This document shows, one piece after another, positions 23,032-35,224 of a stretch of 64,000 bases of DNA. The number at the start of each line of letters is the position of its first letter. The stretch's first letter is position 1. The stretch covers positions 115,001-179,000 of the forward strand of contig JAXCGZ010017038.1 of assembly GCA_037179515.1 (NCBI GenBank). Direction: 5' to 3'. Under the pieces are notes generated by a model. That model searched no databases. It saw nothing but the letters and a program-made list of their open reading frames with translations, and had not been told where the DNA came from. The translations under genes and the position numbers were made by a program. The stretch comes from Halocaridina rubra (Eukaryota > Arthropoda > Malacostraca > Decapoda > Atyidae).

Positions 23032-24112
23032 CTGTCAGTGAGACAACATGGCTTCAGAGAAGGTAGATCAACAGTAACAAACTTATTGGAACCTACTTAG
23101 AAGGAAGGGAACAGAGGGTTAGAGTAAGACACTCAGTGTCTGAATGGAGAAGAGATAGTAGTGCAGTTCCACAGGGTTCTGTTTTAGGACCATTTTTGTT
23201 CCTTGTATATGTAAATGACCTACCAGAGTCTGTAAATTCATTCATGAATATGTATGCAGATGGTGCAAAGATTGTGAAGAAAGTAAGAAACGAAAACAAT
23301 GGTAGAGAACTTCAAGAAGATTTAAATAGTCTGCATGAGTGATCAGAAAAGTGGCTAATGAAATTCAATACTTCAAATTGCAAGGTAATGAGAATGGGTG
23401 CAATAAGGCCCAAGCTTGACTACTCGGTGGCAGGAATACAGCTCCAAAAGACAGTGAATGAGAAAGATCTAGAAGTAAACATACTGGCCAATTTGTCTCC
23501 AGAAATGCATATAAATGAGATAGTAAGGGCAGCATATGCTCTCTTAGCAAATGTAAGGGTAGTTTTCAAGCACATGGACAAGGAAATGTTCAGAAATATT
23601 TATGTAACCTATGTTAGGCCAAAACTTGAATATGCATCCCCCTTTTGGAATCCGCACTTAAAAAACACATAGTTAAGCTGGAAAAGGTTCAAATACATGC
23701 CACGAAACTAGTGCTAGAGATACGCAATTTCAGTTATGATGAGAGGCTGAGGGAATTAGACTTACCATCACTCGAAGCTAGAAGATTGAGGGGGATATGG
23801 TGACAGTCTTTAAATGCCTACATGGTTATGATAGAGTGGATAGGGATCGATATTTTGATATGGCTGGCACTAGAACTAGAGGTCATAGTTTGAAGCTTCA
23901 TAAGAAAACTTCTTTGCAGGATGCAAGGAAGTACATTTTCAGTGTAAGAGTAGTTGATAATTGGAATTTGCTAGGCAAGAAGGTAGTTAATGCTAACTCA
24001 ATGCATTGTTTTAAGGACAAGTCTGATAAGTATCACTAAGTACAAAATGGAACCGATAATGAGGCGGAAAGTTACGAGCTTGGGGATCTTTCCCTTAAGC
24101 ACAATTAGGTAA
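23032..24112 (+). mobile_element. CR1-like LINE copy A, 5' truncated and internally deleted
   Basis: Begins in the reverse transcriptase (SVRQHGFREGRSTVTN-like) and loses about 190 bp between the TNLLE and TYLEGREQR blocks. It continues with SVSEWRR, VPQGSVLGPFLFLVYVNDLP and the damaged catalytic box MYADGAK (FADDAK in sister copies). The thumb and C-terminal region follow in broken frames (23358-23672, 23797-24039). The 3' end is CACAATTAGGTAA, at the edge of a 27-bp direct repeat copy (24113-24139). Confidence 0.85.
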
Positions 24113-24133
24113 TTATACTTTGGCGGTGTGAAA

Positions 24134-24308
24134 GTAGTCTGAGGCGGCAAGTCGAGGGTTCGCACCCTATCACGGACTGAGGTTAGTAAGGGCATACACT
24201 CAGGGTAACGATTACATCTGCCAAAACAAGTCCTTCGCAATAAGGCAACCGTCCTAGCCCTTAGTAGAAAAGTGAGTTCGTGACGTAGAACCGAAACCAA
24301 CGTATGTA
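24134..24308 (+). mobile_element. tRNA-derived SINE, 5' truncated
   Basis: Contains the B-box-like GGGTTCGCACCC, then ATCACGGACTGAGGTTAGTAA, CATCTGCCAAAACAAGTCCTT and AACCGTCCTAGCCCTT, ending in a GTATGTATGT tail. It is homologous to the - strand copy at 35225-35442, which has the fuller tRNA-like head. Confidence 0.7.
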
Positions 24309-24311
24309 TGT

Positions 24312-25163
24312 GATTACCTAATTGTGTTTACGGGAGAGAGCCCAAAGCTCGTATCTTCCCGTCTCGTGATCGGTTCCATTTTGTACTTAGTGATACTTAT
24401 CATACCTGTCCTTAAAACTATGGATTGAGATAGCATTAACTACCTCCTCGCTTAGCCAATTCCAATTATCAACTACTCTTACACTGAAAAAGTATTTCCT
24501 TACATCCTGCAAAGAAGTTTTCTTACAAAGCTTCAAACTATGACCTCTAGTTCTAGAGCCAGCCATATCAAAATATCGATCCCTATCCATTCTATCATAA
24601 CCATGAATAAATTTACAGACTGTCACCATATCCCCCCTCAATCTTCTAGCTTCGAGTGATGGTAAGTCTAATTCCTTCAGCCTCTCATCATAACTGAGAT
24701 TGCGTATTTCTGGCACTAGTTTTGTGGCATTTCTTTGAACTTTTTCAAGCTTAGCTATGTGCTTTTTCAAGTGCGGATTTCAAAAGGGGGCTACATATTC
24801 AAGTTTTGGCATCACATAAGTTACATAAATATTTCTGAACATTTCCTTGTCCATGTGCCTGAAGGCTACCCTTACATTTGATAAGAAGGCATATGCTGCC
24901 CTTACTATGCCATTTATGTGTATTTCTGGAGACAAATCTGCCAGTATGTTTACTCCTAGATCTCTCTCATTTTCTGTCTCTTGAAGTTGTACTCCAGCCA
25001 CCGAGTAGTCAAGCTTGGGCCTTCTTGCACTTGTACCCATTCTCATTACCTTACATTTTGAAGTATTGAATTTCATTAGCCACTTTTCTGACCACTCATG
25101 CAGACTATTTAGATCTGCCTGAAGTTCTCTACCATTGTTCTTGTTTCCTATTTTCTTCACAAC
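24312..25163 (-). mobile_element. CR1-like LINE copy B, 5' truncated
   Basis: - strand copy covering the end of the reverse transcriptase and the C-terminal region: KVMRMGTSARRPKLDYSVAG (24780-25160), then LVPEIRNLSYDERLKELDLP and FDMAGSRTRGHSLKL (24387-24770). The two frames differ by one shift near 24775. The 3' end is the GATTACCTAATTGTG motif as seen on the + strand. It is joined head-to-tail with copy C. Confidence 0.85.
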
Positions 25164-25256
25164 ATGTGATTACCTAATTGTGATTACCTAATTGTGTTTA
25201 CGGGAAAGAGCCCAAAGCTCGTATCTTCCAGTCTCCTGATCGGTTCCATTTTGTAT

Positions 25257-28224
25257 TTAGTGATACTTATCATACATGTCCTTAAAACTATGGATTGAGA
25301 AAACATTAACTACCTTCTCGCTTAGCCAGTTCCAATTATCAACTACTCTTACACTGAAAAAGTATTTCCTTACATCCTGCAAAGAAGCTTTCTTACGATG
25401 CTTCAAACTATGACCTCTAGTTCTAGAGCCAGCCATATCAAAATATCGATCCCTATCCACTCTATCATAACCATGAAGGAATTTAAAGACTGTCACCATA
25501 TCCCCTCTCAATCTTCTAGCTTCGAGTGATGGTAAGTCTAATTCCCTCAGCCTCTCATCATAACTGAGATTGCGTATTTCTGGCACCAGTTTCTTGGCAT
25601 GTCTTTGAACTTTTTCAAGTTTAACTATGTGCTTTTTCAAGTGCGGATTCCAAAAGGGGGCCTCACATAGGTTACATAAATATTTCTAAACATTTTCTTG
25701 TCCATGTGCCTGAAGGCTACCCTTACATTTGATAAGAATGCATACGCTGCCCTTACTATGCCATTTATTTGTATTTCTGGAGACAAATCTGCCAGTATGT
25801 TTACTCCTAGATCTCTCTCATTTTCTGTCTCTTGAAGTTGTACTCCAGCCACCGAGTAGTCAAGCTTGGGCCTTCTTGCACTTGTACCCATTCTCATTAC
25901 CTTGCATTTTGAAGTATTGAATTTCATTAGCCACTTTTCTGACCACTCATGCAGACTATTTAGATCAGCCTGAAGTTCTCTACCATTGTTCTCGTTTCCT
26001 ACTTTTTTTCACAATCTTTGCATCATCAGCAAACATATTCATGAATGAATTTACAGACTCTGGTGGGTCATTTACATATACAAGGAACAAAAGTGTCCCT
26101 AAAACTGAATCCTGTGGAACTCCACTACTAACTCTTCTCCATTCAGACACTGAGTGTCTTACTCTAACCCTCTGTTCCCTTCCTTCTAAGTAAGTTTTTA
26201 TCCATTCCAAGACATTTCCACCTATTCTAGCCATTGCTTGCAGCTTCCTAATAAGTCTCCCATGTGGAACAGTGTAAAACGCCTTCTGGAAGTCTAGGAA
26301 TATGCAATCTGCCCAGCCCTCTCTTTCCTGTAAGTATAGGCTTACCTCGTCATAAAATTCTAACAAGTTTGTTACTGTTGATCTACCTTCTCTGAAGCCA
26401 TGTTGCCTCACTGACAAAAGGTTGAAGGATTCCAAGTGAAGAGAGATATGTTTCCTTAGTAGTTTCTCCATAACTTTGCAAACTTAGCTGGTCAAGGAAA
26501 CTGGTCTATAGTTCAGAGCCGTATCCTTCCTTCCCTTTTTGAAGATAGGTATCACATTTGCTTGTTTCCAGCATCTTGGAATCTCCCCTGACTCCAGTGA
26601 CTTTTTAAATATGATACTTAGTGCCACTGATATTGAGTTTGCGCATTTTTTAAGTACATGAGGGGATATGTCATCAGGACCTGTAGCTTTATGAACATCT
26701 AAATCCATCAGCGCTTTGCATACCTCTGTGGCTGTAAGGTTGATGTTCTTTAATACCGGCCCTTGAGCTTCTATCTCTGCAATCTGAGGGGGTGGGGTAT
26801 TTTCTACTTTAAATACTGACTGAAACTTTGTTCAGTCCTTTGCAGATCTCTTCATCCGTCTCAGTGATGCTTTCATCCACTCTCTTTAGCCTTAAAACCT
26901 GTTCTTTTACCTTCAGTTTTCCTCTGATAAAGCTGTGGAAAAGCTTGGGATTTTCTTTAGCCTTCCTGGTGATGTCCCTCTTACAGTATCTCTCTGCCTC
27001 TCTTCTTTTACTTAGGTAGTCATTTCTTGCTCTTTTGTAGGTTTGCCAGGCATTTATGTTTTTTCTCCTCCTCATACCTTTTCCAGCATTTGTCTCTCCT
27101 CTCGTTAGCTCTTTTACACTCATTATCGAACCATTTCTTTCTGGCATGAATTATACCTACTTTGGTGACAGGTATGCACCAATCTACTATCTTCTCATAT
27201 TTCTCACAAAAGATGTCATTCCTGTCCTTAAAACTTTGGATTGAGATAGCATTAACTACCTCCTCGCTTAGCGAATTCCAATTATCAAGTACTCTTACAC
27301 TGAAAAAGTATTTCCTTACATCCTGCAAAGAAGTTTTCTTAAGAAGCTTCAAACTATGACAAAAATGGAAATGTTTGTTTGTTTGTTTGTGTGTACAGAT
27401 TTGTTGTAAAATAAGGTTCTCCAGTCAATAACAGCAAAAAGCTCATTCATTTTGATGTAATCTCCTTTCGGATAGTTCCTCCTCATGTCCTCAGTGCCTC
27501 TACCCTCAGGCAGAATATCTTCAATGATATACTCCATCAACAACACACAGTGGTCACTCTTTCCAATTGGTGGTTCATACTCAATTTTTTCAATATTCAA
27601 TACATTATCTGTGAATACTAGATCAAGAAGTGATGGCTCATCCCCACCCCTGGCCCTCCTTGGTTCCATTACATGTTGGTGTAGGAAATTCCCTCGTACG
27701 CAATTTAGGAATCTTGCCCCGAATGAGTCCTCACCACTGTGTGGGTTAAGATTTATCCAATCTATCTCTTTATGATTAAAATTTCCCATAATCAAAATCC
27801 TACATTTTCTCTCCCGTGTCATGTTAACAACTGAGTTTATGACTTCAATAGTACCTATATGACTTTCCTCATAAACTTCTAGCCTATTGTGGTTCCTTGG
27901 TGGGTTATATACAACAGTTATTATAATGCTCTCTGACCCAGTATTTATGCGAGCAACAAGAAATTCCTTGAACTCACTTTCTATAGCCAAGTTTATTTCT
28001 TCAACTTGAATCCTTTCACTTATGAGCAGTGCTATCCCTCCACCAGTCCTCTCAGATCTTTCAATCCTTAATATTCTGAAGCCTTTAGGAAAAACTGTGA
28101 CATTGTTTATGTCCTCACTCAACTTAGTCTCTGTAATTGCTACTATATCTGCCTTACTGTTGTGAATCCTATCTTTTAATTCTACTGCCTTACCAGCTAA
28201 TCCTTCAGCATTTGTGTACAACAA
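25257..28224 (-). pseudogene. CR1 copy C ORF2 (endonuclease and reverse transcriptase), disrupted
   Basis: Reading from 28224 downward. The endonuclease starts MLYTNAEGLAGKAVELK, with TETKL, VVYNPP and GKSDHCVL, but the usual GDFN box reads GNFN, so a metal-binding Asp is lost. A chimeric CR1 tail piece interrupts it at about 27225-27360. The linker follows (26809-27147). The reverse transcriptase is in two pieces: 26484-26708 (HKATGPDDISPHVLKKC, NYRPVSLTS) and 25980-26471 (CIFLDFQKAFYTVPH, SSGVPQDSVLG, MFADDAKIV). The catalytic FADD box is intact. The thumb and C-terminus are 25637-25927 and 25257-25640. Frameshifts separate the pieces. Confidence 0.85.
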
Positions 28225-28226
28225 TC

Positions 28227-29296
28227 TTAATGAGGCCCCATCCCTTGATCTTCTGTCATCTTCTTTATCTCCCCTTTGTCTGGAAGTACTCTGAAATGAA
28301 AATTTTTCTTCTCTTCTTCATTTCTTTCCTCATTTAACCTTCTTGCCTCTTCCAACAAGATTTTGATCTTTCCCATCTCTTCCTTTGTTCTGTATCGTCT
28401 AATGAACACTTCTTTGAATTCTTGAAGGTCTTTTAGACTTTTTTTTCTCAACAATATTTCCCTACATGGGGAATCAAAGGTTACTTTTGTTGGTCTCGGC
28501 TTTCCTTCCCTCGAATATTTGCCTAGTTGGTGAATGTTTACAATATCCTCAGGACCACAAACTACTCCAAGCTTTCTTATCAGGTCTACAACCCTAGCTT
28601 TATTTTCTTCGTCTCCCCTGCCATGTTGGCTCCTGGGATTCGCTTATGCCTGAGATTACCACTGTCTTCTCTTTATGAAGTGCCTGTTTAATCAGTGGAT
28701 TTGCCCTTTCCATCACAACATCTTTCATTGTTTTCGATTACTGTCTCTTTATAGTCAACTGTTTGTATGTTTTCCAGTGCCACCACCTTTACAGCCTCTT
28801 TTACTGCCACATTCCCCTTTAGTGCATCAGCAAAGGAAGTTTTCATGACATCATGTTCCATATTCAGCTCCTGGAACTCTTTTCTAAACTGTTCAATGTT
28901 TTCCTTAATCTGGACATTCCAAGCTGCAATTTCGTCTCTCTCAGAAGAGAACAGTGAACTAGCATCTAATTCATTTAGGTTGTCATTCAGCTGTTTGTTT
29001 TTATCTTCTTGGGTAGAAATTCTAGTTTCTAGTTCACTCTTTTCCCCTTCCAGCTTCTTTAGTCGTTTTTCTAGTTCCTTGCTCTCCTGCCCTCGTGCTT
29101 TATTTGCTTCTTCCAAAAATCTTATTTCCTCTCTGAGTGTTTCATTCTCTTTCATTTCTCTATCCATATTCCGAACTTTATCATCAAGGCTTATAACCAT
29201 TTCCTCTAAATCCTTGATTTTCTGTTTTAGTCTCCTAATAGCTACCTCTCCTCCTGACCCATGGGTGGGAGAGGTTTGGGAAAGAGATGGCCTCAT
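28227..29296 (-). pseudogene. CR1 copy C ORF1 (coiled-coil RNA-binding protein)
   Basis: 28688-29296 encodes 202 residues starting MRPSLSQTSPTHGSGGEVA. A long coiled coil follows from about residue 20 to 150, with heptads such as IRRLKQKIKDLEEMVISLDD. 28227-28454 gives the C-terminal part (KSLKDLQEFKEVFIRRYRTK, EEARRLNEERNEEEKKNFHF), preceded in frame by PRPTKVTFDSPCREILL, the layout of RRM-like LINE ORF1 proteins. One or more frame breaks near 28630-28690 separate the halves. ORF1 lies directly upstream of ORF2. Function is from family knowledge: trimerisation and RNA binding. Confidence 0.65.
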
Positions 29297-29340
29297 TTTT
29301 ATGTTCTCCCTCTCACAGAATATAGAAAGAAGAAGAGAAA

Positions 29341-30200
29341 GAGAAAAAGAGAGAAAAACTTTTATTTAAGCTTCACTCAGAATGTTTATATCTTCATATA
29401 AGTGCTATTTAGTGACTCAATATATATCTTTTCTGGTAACACACATCTTAACTTAAAAATTTGAGTATGGTAATTCGAGGATAAAAAGAAAAAGAAAAAA
29501 ATTGCAACAAAAACAAAAGTCAACCTGAAGGAAAATTCAAATTTGTGTTTGAGGAGACACCCACCTGTTTCTGCTATATATTCTTCTAAACCGATAAACT
29601 CACTTGCTAACCAGGATATGTTACCACAGGATCAGACTTTACATTTAACTCAATATATATACAAAATAAAAAAAATAGTAAAAGAGAAAGCTAAAAGAAA
29701 AGAAAAAAAATTGAAGAAAATAAGACAGCTGTGCTACTTGGCAACTTAACTCAGTGCTGTTGACAGGTGTATTTTTGGTATTTATTTAATTATTCAATTA
29801 TTTCGTGTATCAAACTAGCTATCAAATTAATATAAATGGGACGGATACTGATTTTAACAATATATGGAACCACAGGATCAGGTGAACGGCTTAATAGCTC
29901 TCCCCAATTTACACAAAAAATTAGGTAATGTGATGTGGTGGCTTCACCTCTGGCAACTCTTATATATTTCCTTCAAGGCAGAACAGGATAGCTTCTTCTC
30001 TTTCCCCTCACGAAAATGTTCTCAATTTTTTCCTTTAATATTTTGGACAGTCTCGTCATACAACAAATATAAGTTTTTTACTCAATACTCTGCATGATTT
30101 CGTATTTAGGGAAATTATGTATAAGTTATGCACTAAAGTCTTAGTCACTCAAAAACACAAGGATATATGTATGTATGCACCTACTTGTGCGTATGTATGT
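29341..30200. other. AT-rich DNA, possibly including the CR1 5' UTR
   Basis: No supported gene. A-rich stretches near 29480-29720. The CR1 5' end may extend into the first 100-200 bp. Confidence 0.35.
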
Positions 30201-30361
30201 GATTACCTAATTGTGTTTACGGGAAAGAGCCCAAAGCTCGTATCTTCCCGTCTCCTGATCAGTTCCATTTTCTACTTAGTGATACTTATCATACCTGTCC
30301 TTAAAACTTTTGATTGAGATAGCATCAATAGTTTTAAGGACAGGTATGATAAGTATCACTA
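30201..30361 (-). mobile_element. CR1-like 3' end fragment with a fold-back
   Basis: The - strand CR1 3' end (GATTACCTAATTGTGTTTAC) continues to the last coding codons, then turns: 30277-30307 and 30331-30361 are exact inverted repeats of 31 bp around a 23-nt loop. Confidence 0.85.
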
Positions 30362-30389
30362 TGACTGCTTGATTGCACGTGCATATATA

Positions 30390-30815
30390 TGACCTAATTG
30401 CATTAACCTAATTGTGCCAACGGGGAGGAAACCTATGTTTGTAACTCCCCGTCTCCTAGCCGGTATCAATTTTTTTTCTCACAAACACTTATATTTATTT
30501 TTAAGCTATGAATGCATTTAGCATGTCCCGATTCCTCACCTAACGTATTCCAATCATTCTTTCGCTAAAAAATGACTTCCTTATATCCTGCAATGAAGTT
30601 TACTACGAAGTTTAAATCTGTGACCTCCAGTTCTAGAGCTATCCAAGTCAAAATTTCGCTCCCTCTCCATGAGAAATTTTAAAGACTCTTTTCCACATCC
30701 CACTTACTTCCAACTAGCTTCGTGTAAGGGTAAGTTTAACTCATTTAGCCTATCTTCCTACTAGTTCACGTTTCTCTGTCATCAGCTTCTTAGCTTGTCT
30801 TTGAATTTTCTCCTG
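30390..30815 (-). mobile_element. Older, diverged CR1-like 3' fragment
   Basis: Same order of blocks as CR1 copies B and C (CCTAATTGTGCCAACGGGGA, TTCCTTATATCCTGCAATGAAG, CTCCAGTTCTAGAGCTA) but clearly diverged, so a different or older subfamily. No open frame. Confidence 0.7.
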
Positions 30816-31197
30816 TTTTAATTGTGTGTATGTATATATATTTCATGTATTTCAGTATCATAATTTCACTTAAATAAATCTCACAACATCAGATAAACAA
30901 CTTCAAGTACATAAAAATACGCAAAAATTAAGTTCTTAGCGTTAATAGATGTAATAATTGTATTTACAGATAAACCCCCTAGATTGAAGAAAAAAAAAAA
31001 AAAAGAAAACGAGTCAATTTACGTTTTCTTCCTAAAGTGTATTGCGGTAACTATAGTAAATCTAATTAGAATTTTCTACTTAAAATATTTTTGGTTTATG
31101 TTCACAGAGTGATAATAAGTTTTTATTCTCAGATCAATTTACTGACTTTATAAAGCTTAATAGTTGGCTATTTAAATTCTAGAAGATATCAGTCAAA

Positions 31198-31625
31198 TTT
31201 ACTAGCGTGACTGAGTTAATGAATATAAGTGCGACGGAGCAAATGCATATAAGTTTGACTGTGCATACTTATATTATTGTGACTGAGCATATGTTCACAA
31301 ATGTGACTATGAAAATGTTTGTGTGACTGAGCAAATATGTGTAAGTGTGATCAAGCAGATATTTCTAAGTGTGAATGAGCAAATATATAGAAGTGTGACT
31401 GAACAGACTCGCATAAGTGTGACTGATCAATCATATATTAGTATGACTGAGCTAATGTGTGTAAGTGTGACTGAGCTAATGTGTGTGTGTAACTGAGCAA
31501 GTATTTATAAGTGTGACTGAGAATATGTTCATAAGTGCGGCTGAGCAATGGTATACAAGTGTAACTGAACGTGTGTGTGACTGAGCAAATGCAGATAACT
31601 GTGACTGAGCAAATATTTAGTGGCT
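31198..31625. repeat. 24-bp minisatellite
   Basis: About 17 imperfect copies of a GTGTGACTGAGCAAATATGT-like unit. Clear 24-bp spacing is seen at about 31323, 31347, 31371 and 31395. No coding meaning evident. Confidence 0.85.
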
Positions 31626-33599
31626 GTATACACCTGGTATTTTTTAAATTAATCAATGCTAATATTTACTTTATTTTCAGGTAGCGTCTAAAAGGAGCAC
31701 CGAACATTAAGTGCAATATGAGGGTACTTAATTCTACCCATATTGTGCTCCCATGATCCCCTGGGCACATACCCAAGACCCTCAACTATTCCAAAAATAA
31801 TTAATTCTGTATTTATACTAAATATCCCTCCTTTTGCTCCACCATCATCTGCTTTGGCAACTCCTCACAAGATGTCGCAGTTTTTCGCGTGGCTAGAAGC
31901 CTTTGTTTACAATCCTTGATAAGTTTTAGGCTCGCAGTATCAAAGCAAATTATCCTTACTTAGCATTTTACCGTAGGTTGATTAGTCTTTGACAAGCGTG
32001 TTTAAGGTAAGTTACTGAATGTTTTTGTTGATGTTGTTTGTCCTTTTATGTGTCGCCAGTATTTCCCATTATGGCGGTTGACACAAGTTGAAGCTGGGGA
32101 ATGAAGGCTAGATGTCCATCCTAATATCACGGAGTAAAAGTAAATGAAATACATTCATTTCAATGTATATGGGGTGGTACGGAATTGAAGTGGCTTGCTG
32201 CCCCAGTTGGCTTGTGTAAAAGTTAATCTAGATACTTTAAAGATATTTTTGAGAGTCCTAGATCATAGTTTACAAAACAAACATTCCAACACCTAGATGT
32301 TAAACTGTTCGGGCAATTTCGTATAACTATTTTGAAGTTTTGTAATATACACTTATCATGAGTGTAGACTAAATCAGGTGTATAATAAGAATATAGTGAC
32401 CTTTCTCCATATGTCAACCTCCCTATTCAGCTGATGTAAAATATCTTAATACATTCTATGCCATTAAAAGGTATTTTAGAATCTCTTTTAATTTATTTTT
32501 TTTCGTTCATTGTAATGTATCTGTTTCTCCAAACACTTACAAAAATTATTCCCTTAAAAACTTTGAAACAAACGTTTCACTTTTTAGATACTTTGGTGAA
32601 TTACTTAATCAATACTCCGACACAAATCCCTTCACTTTTTAGCGAGTGCCCTTACCATTCAATGCCTGATCTGGGTGTAATACATCACCTCCTAAAATCA
32701 AACCTATTATTGAAGACTTCACTGCACATAACCACACGGGTACTATGCAACTACTTGGGAAGCAAGTCAACTTAACTCGGTGCCTGTCCCAAACCCAGAT
32801 ATATGTAGAAGGGTGGTGTTAGGAAAGGGCGTTCGGCATGAAAACTAATGCTAATTTTTATTCAGATAAATTAAAGAATGCATAAATTGGATAGAAAGTA
32901 GTGACTTGGACTGAATAGTGCCCGAGGTGTGTACATTGACTCGTCCACCCCCCTTATAAGGGGGTTTACGACTATTGTATAATTCTTTTAATCAGTGAAG
33001 CAAGTTTCTATGCTTAAGTTCCCAATAATTTTGATAAATTTATGAAACATAATACCGTTTGGGTGCTTCATGTATCAATAGTGAATTGTATATCCTGATT
33101 TTTTTTTAAATCTATTTATTTGCCACTTGAAACACTTTGTTTTTTAACTAAATTAAAAGCTTCTCCCGTGTTCATATTGGGTCACTGTTTTTCACTATCG
33201 TTTTGATATTTCAATTTCTTTAAAAAATTGTTATTTGAAACTTATTGTAATTAAATCATTTTATGATTTTGTAAATATCTCTTTGGTGGGGAGAAAAAAA
33301 GGCCAGCCCTAATTCCGCAGCTCCAACCTGTCATGCCCACCCCCATACAAATAGGGATGAATAATGGCACACACAAAAACTGCTAGAGAGAATTTGTTTC
33401 CTCAGTATTTTTAAGTATTATGAGGAGCATTCAGTCAGATTTTTTGTTTTCCTACTTAATGTATCCCACTGGGACTAGCAGGGTAGACACAATTGTACCA
33501 AAGATTAGGAGGCCGCAGGAATGTTTCACACCTTCCAATTCCTCGCTCCCCTTATTAATTTCCTCAGTGACAAAGAAAAAAAATCAAAGCAGAAAGGGC
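31626..33599. other. Intergenic DNA without recognisable genes
   Basis: Short ORFs only. A short segment at 32080-32140 (AAGCTGGGGAATGAAG) resembles 42540-42600 and marks a small dispersed repeat. Confidence 0.35.
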
Positions 33600-34200
33600 T
33601 GTCTGGCGTTCACTTTCCCGTTCCATTAATGTACCTCTTACGACATGTGAGAAATGAAGGTGCAGACATGAGTACAAGCCTCTTACTCCCACTTAGTCGG
33701 CTCTTATGAAGTGTAGGTAATATGAGTGCATATAGGATTGCCAGGCGTTCACTCTCCTATCACATTTAGTTACCTCTTACATGTGGGGAATGGAGGTGCA
33801 GACATGATTGTCAGCCTCTTGCTACCCTGTTCCACTTAGTGGGCTCTTATGACACGTGGGAAATAAGAGTGCAGAAAGGAGTGCCAGCCTCTCACTCCCT
33901 ATTCCATTTAGCTTGCTATTACTCTACTTGGGAAATAATGTCCAGACAACATTGCCAACCATTCACTCCCCTTTTCCCCCATTTAGCTTGCTCTTACTAT
34001 TACTATAGTTGGGTCTGACGACCCATGGTGTATACAGGTGCAGTTAAAATTAGCAGACCTTCACTCCCCTCTTCTATTTAATTAGCTTGTATGACACTTG
34101 GGAAATACAGTTCCTGACAAGGTTGGCAGCCTATCGCTACCCTGTCCCCTTTAGTTATCTGTGACCACACGCAGGAAACACAGGTGCATAATATTCTCTT
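33600..34200. repeat. Imperfect 70-90-bp tandem repeat
   Basis: About eight units carrying CTCTTATGACACGTGGGAAAT-like and GTTCACTCTCCT-like blocks, at about 33641, 33700, 33768, 33839, 33912, 33988, 34079 and 34152. The unit text resembles a common decapod SINE body (from memory). Confidence 0.6.
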
Positions 34201-34644
34201 CCAATCAGTATTTATGTAGTTATCACCTTCGTCGTATAAGTCGCATAATTGGGGCAGAGCGAGGGGACTGGCAATCCTTTTTGCATATCCTCCCGCAAAA
34301 GTTGAAAGTTTTACTTTGATTTGGCCACCCTAATTGTAAGGGGGATTATGGTTCTCATCCAGATATTTATGTACTACCAAGGTTTTTTTTTTCCATCATG
34401 CCTTGTAAATTTTCATCTGTTTGACTGTCATTTAATGTCTCAATGTTGTGTGAAGTATTTTAAGATTTGGATTTTCGAATTTGAATCTAATGTATAAATG
34501 TTTGTGGCACTTTAATATTTTTTTATGATTTATTAACACTATGTACTATGCATCTCATACCATTTTTAACTTGTATTTTTTTTAATTGTGATGAAGTTGT
34601 TCTACGATTTGTTAAAATTTTGAATGTGTGAATTATCATAATTT

Positions 34645-35215
34645 TTGATACTCTTTCTATATGCTTTCTATATACTCTCCTCTTTCTCTCTATTCTCTGC
34701 TGTTTCTCTACACTCCTTTCTATCCTCTCTTCTCTCTCTATACTCCTCTTTCTTTCTGTTCTCTCTTCTTTCTCGATACTCTTCTTTCTTTCTATTCTCT
34801 CCTATCTATCTATTCTCTCTTCTTTCCCTATACTCTTTTCTTTCTCTCTATCATCTCCTCTCTCTCTACTCTCCGTTCTTTCTCTCTATCCTCTTTTCTT
34901 TCATCTATACTCCCTTCTATCTCTCTCCTTTTTCTATATACTCCCTTCTTTCTCTCTATTTTTTTATTCTCTCTTCTCTCTCTCTGTATTCTCTTCAAAC
35001 TCTCCCTTCTCTCTATACACTCCATTTTTTGTCTATACTCTCCAATGTTTCTCTATTCTCTCCATTCTCTGTTTTCTCTCTTTACTCTCCATTTTCTCTG
35101 TATACTCTCCAGTTTTTCATTATTTTCTCCATTCTCTTTGTACTCACCATTGTTTCTTTCTCTACATTTTCTCTCTATACTCCATTTGCTCTCTACTCTC
35201 CATTTTTCACTGTAC
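34645..35215 (+). repeat. Pyrimidine-rich low-complexity tract
   Basis: About 570 bp of CTCT, TTTCT and TATACTCTC words. The long Leu/Ser/Tyr/Phe ORFs here are by-products of composition. Confidence 0.9.
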
Positions 35216-35224
35216 GGTTATATG

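Larger units (their letters stand above)
25168..29340 (-). mobile_element. CR1-like LINE copy C, nearly full length
   Basis: The longest CR1-like copy, on the - strand, with ORF1 (coiled coil) and ORF2 (endonuclease, reverse transcriptase, C-terminal region). The 3' terminus shows two tandem copies of a 13-14-bp motif, GATTACCTAATTGT on the + strand, as CR1 elements end in short tandem repeats rather than poly(A). The 5' boundary is uncertain (beyond 29296). An extra piece of CR1 3' sequence is embedded at about 27225-27360. Confidence 0.85.
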
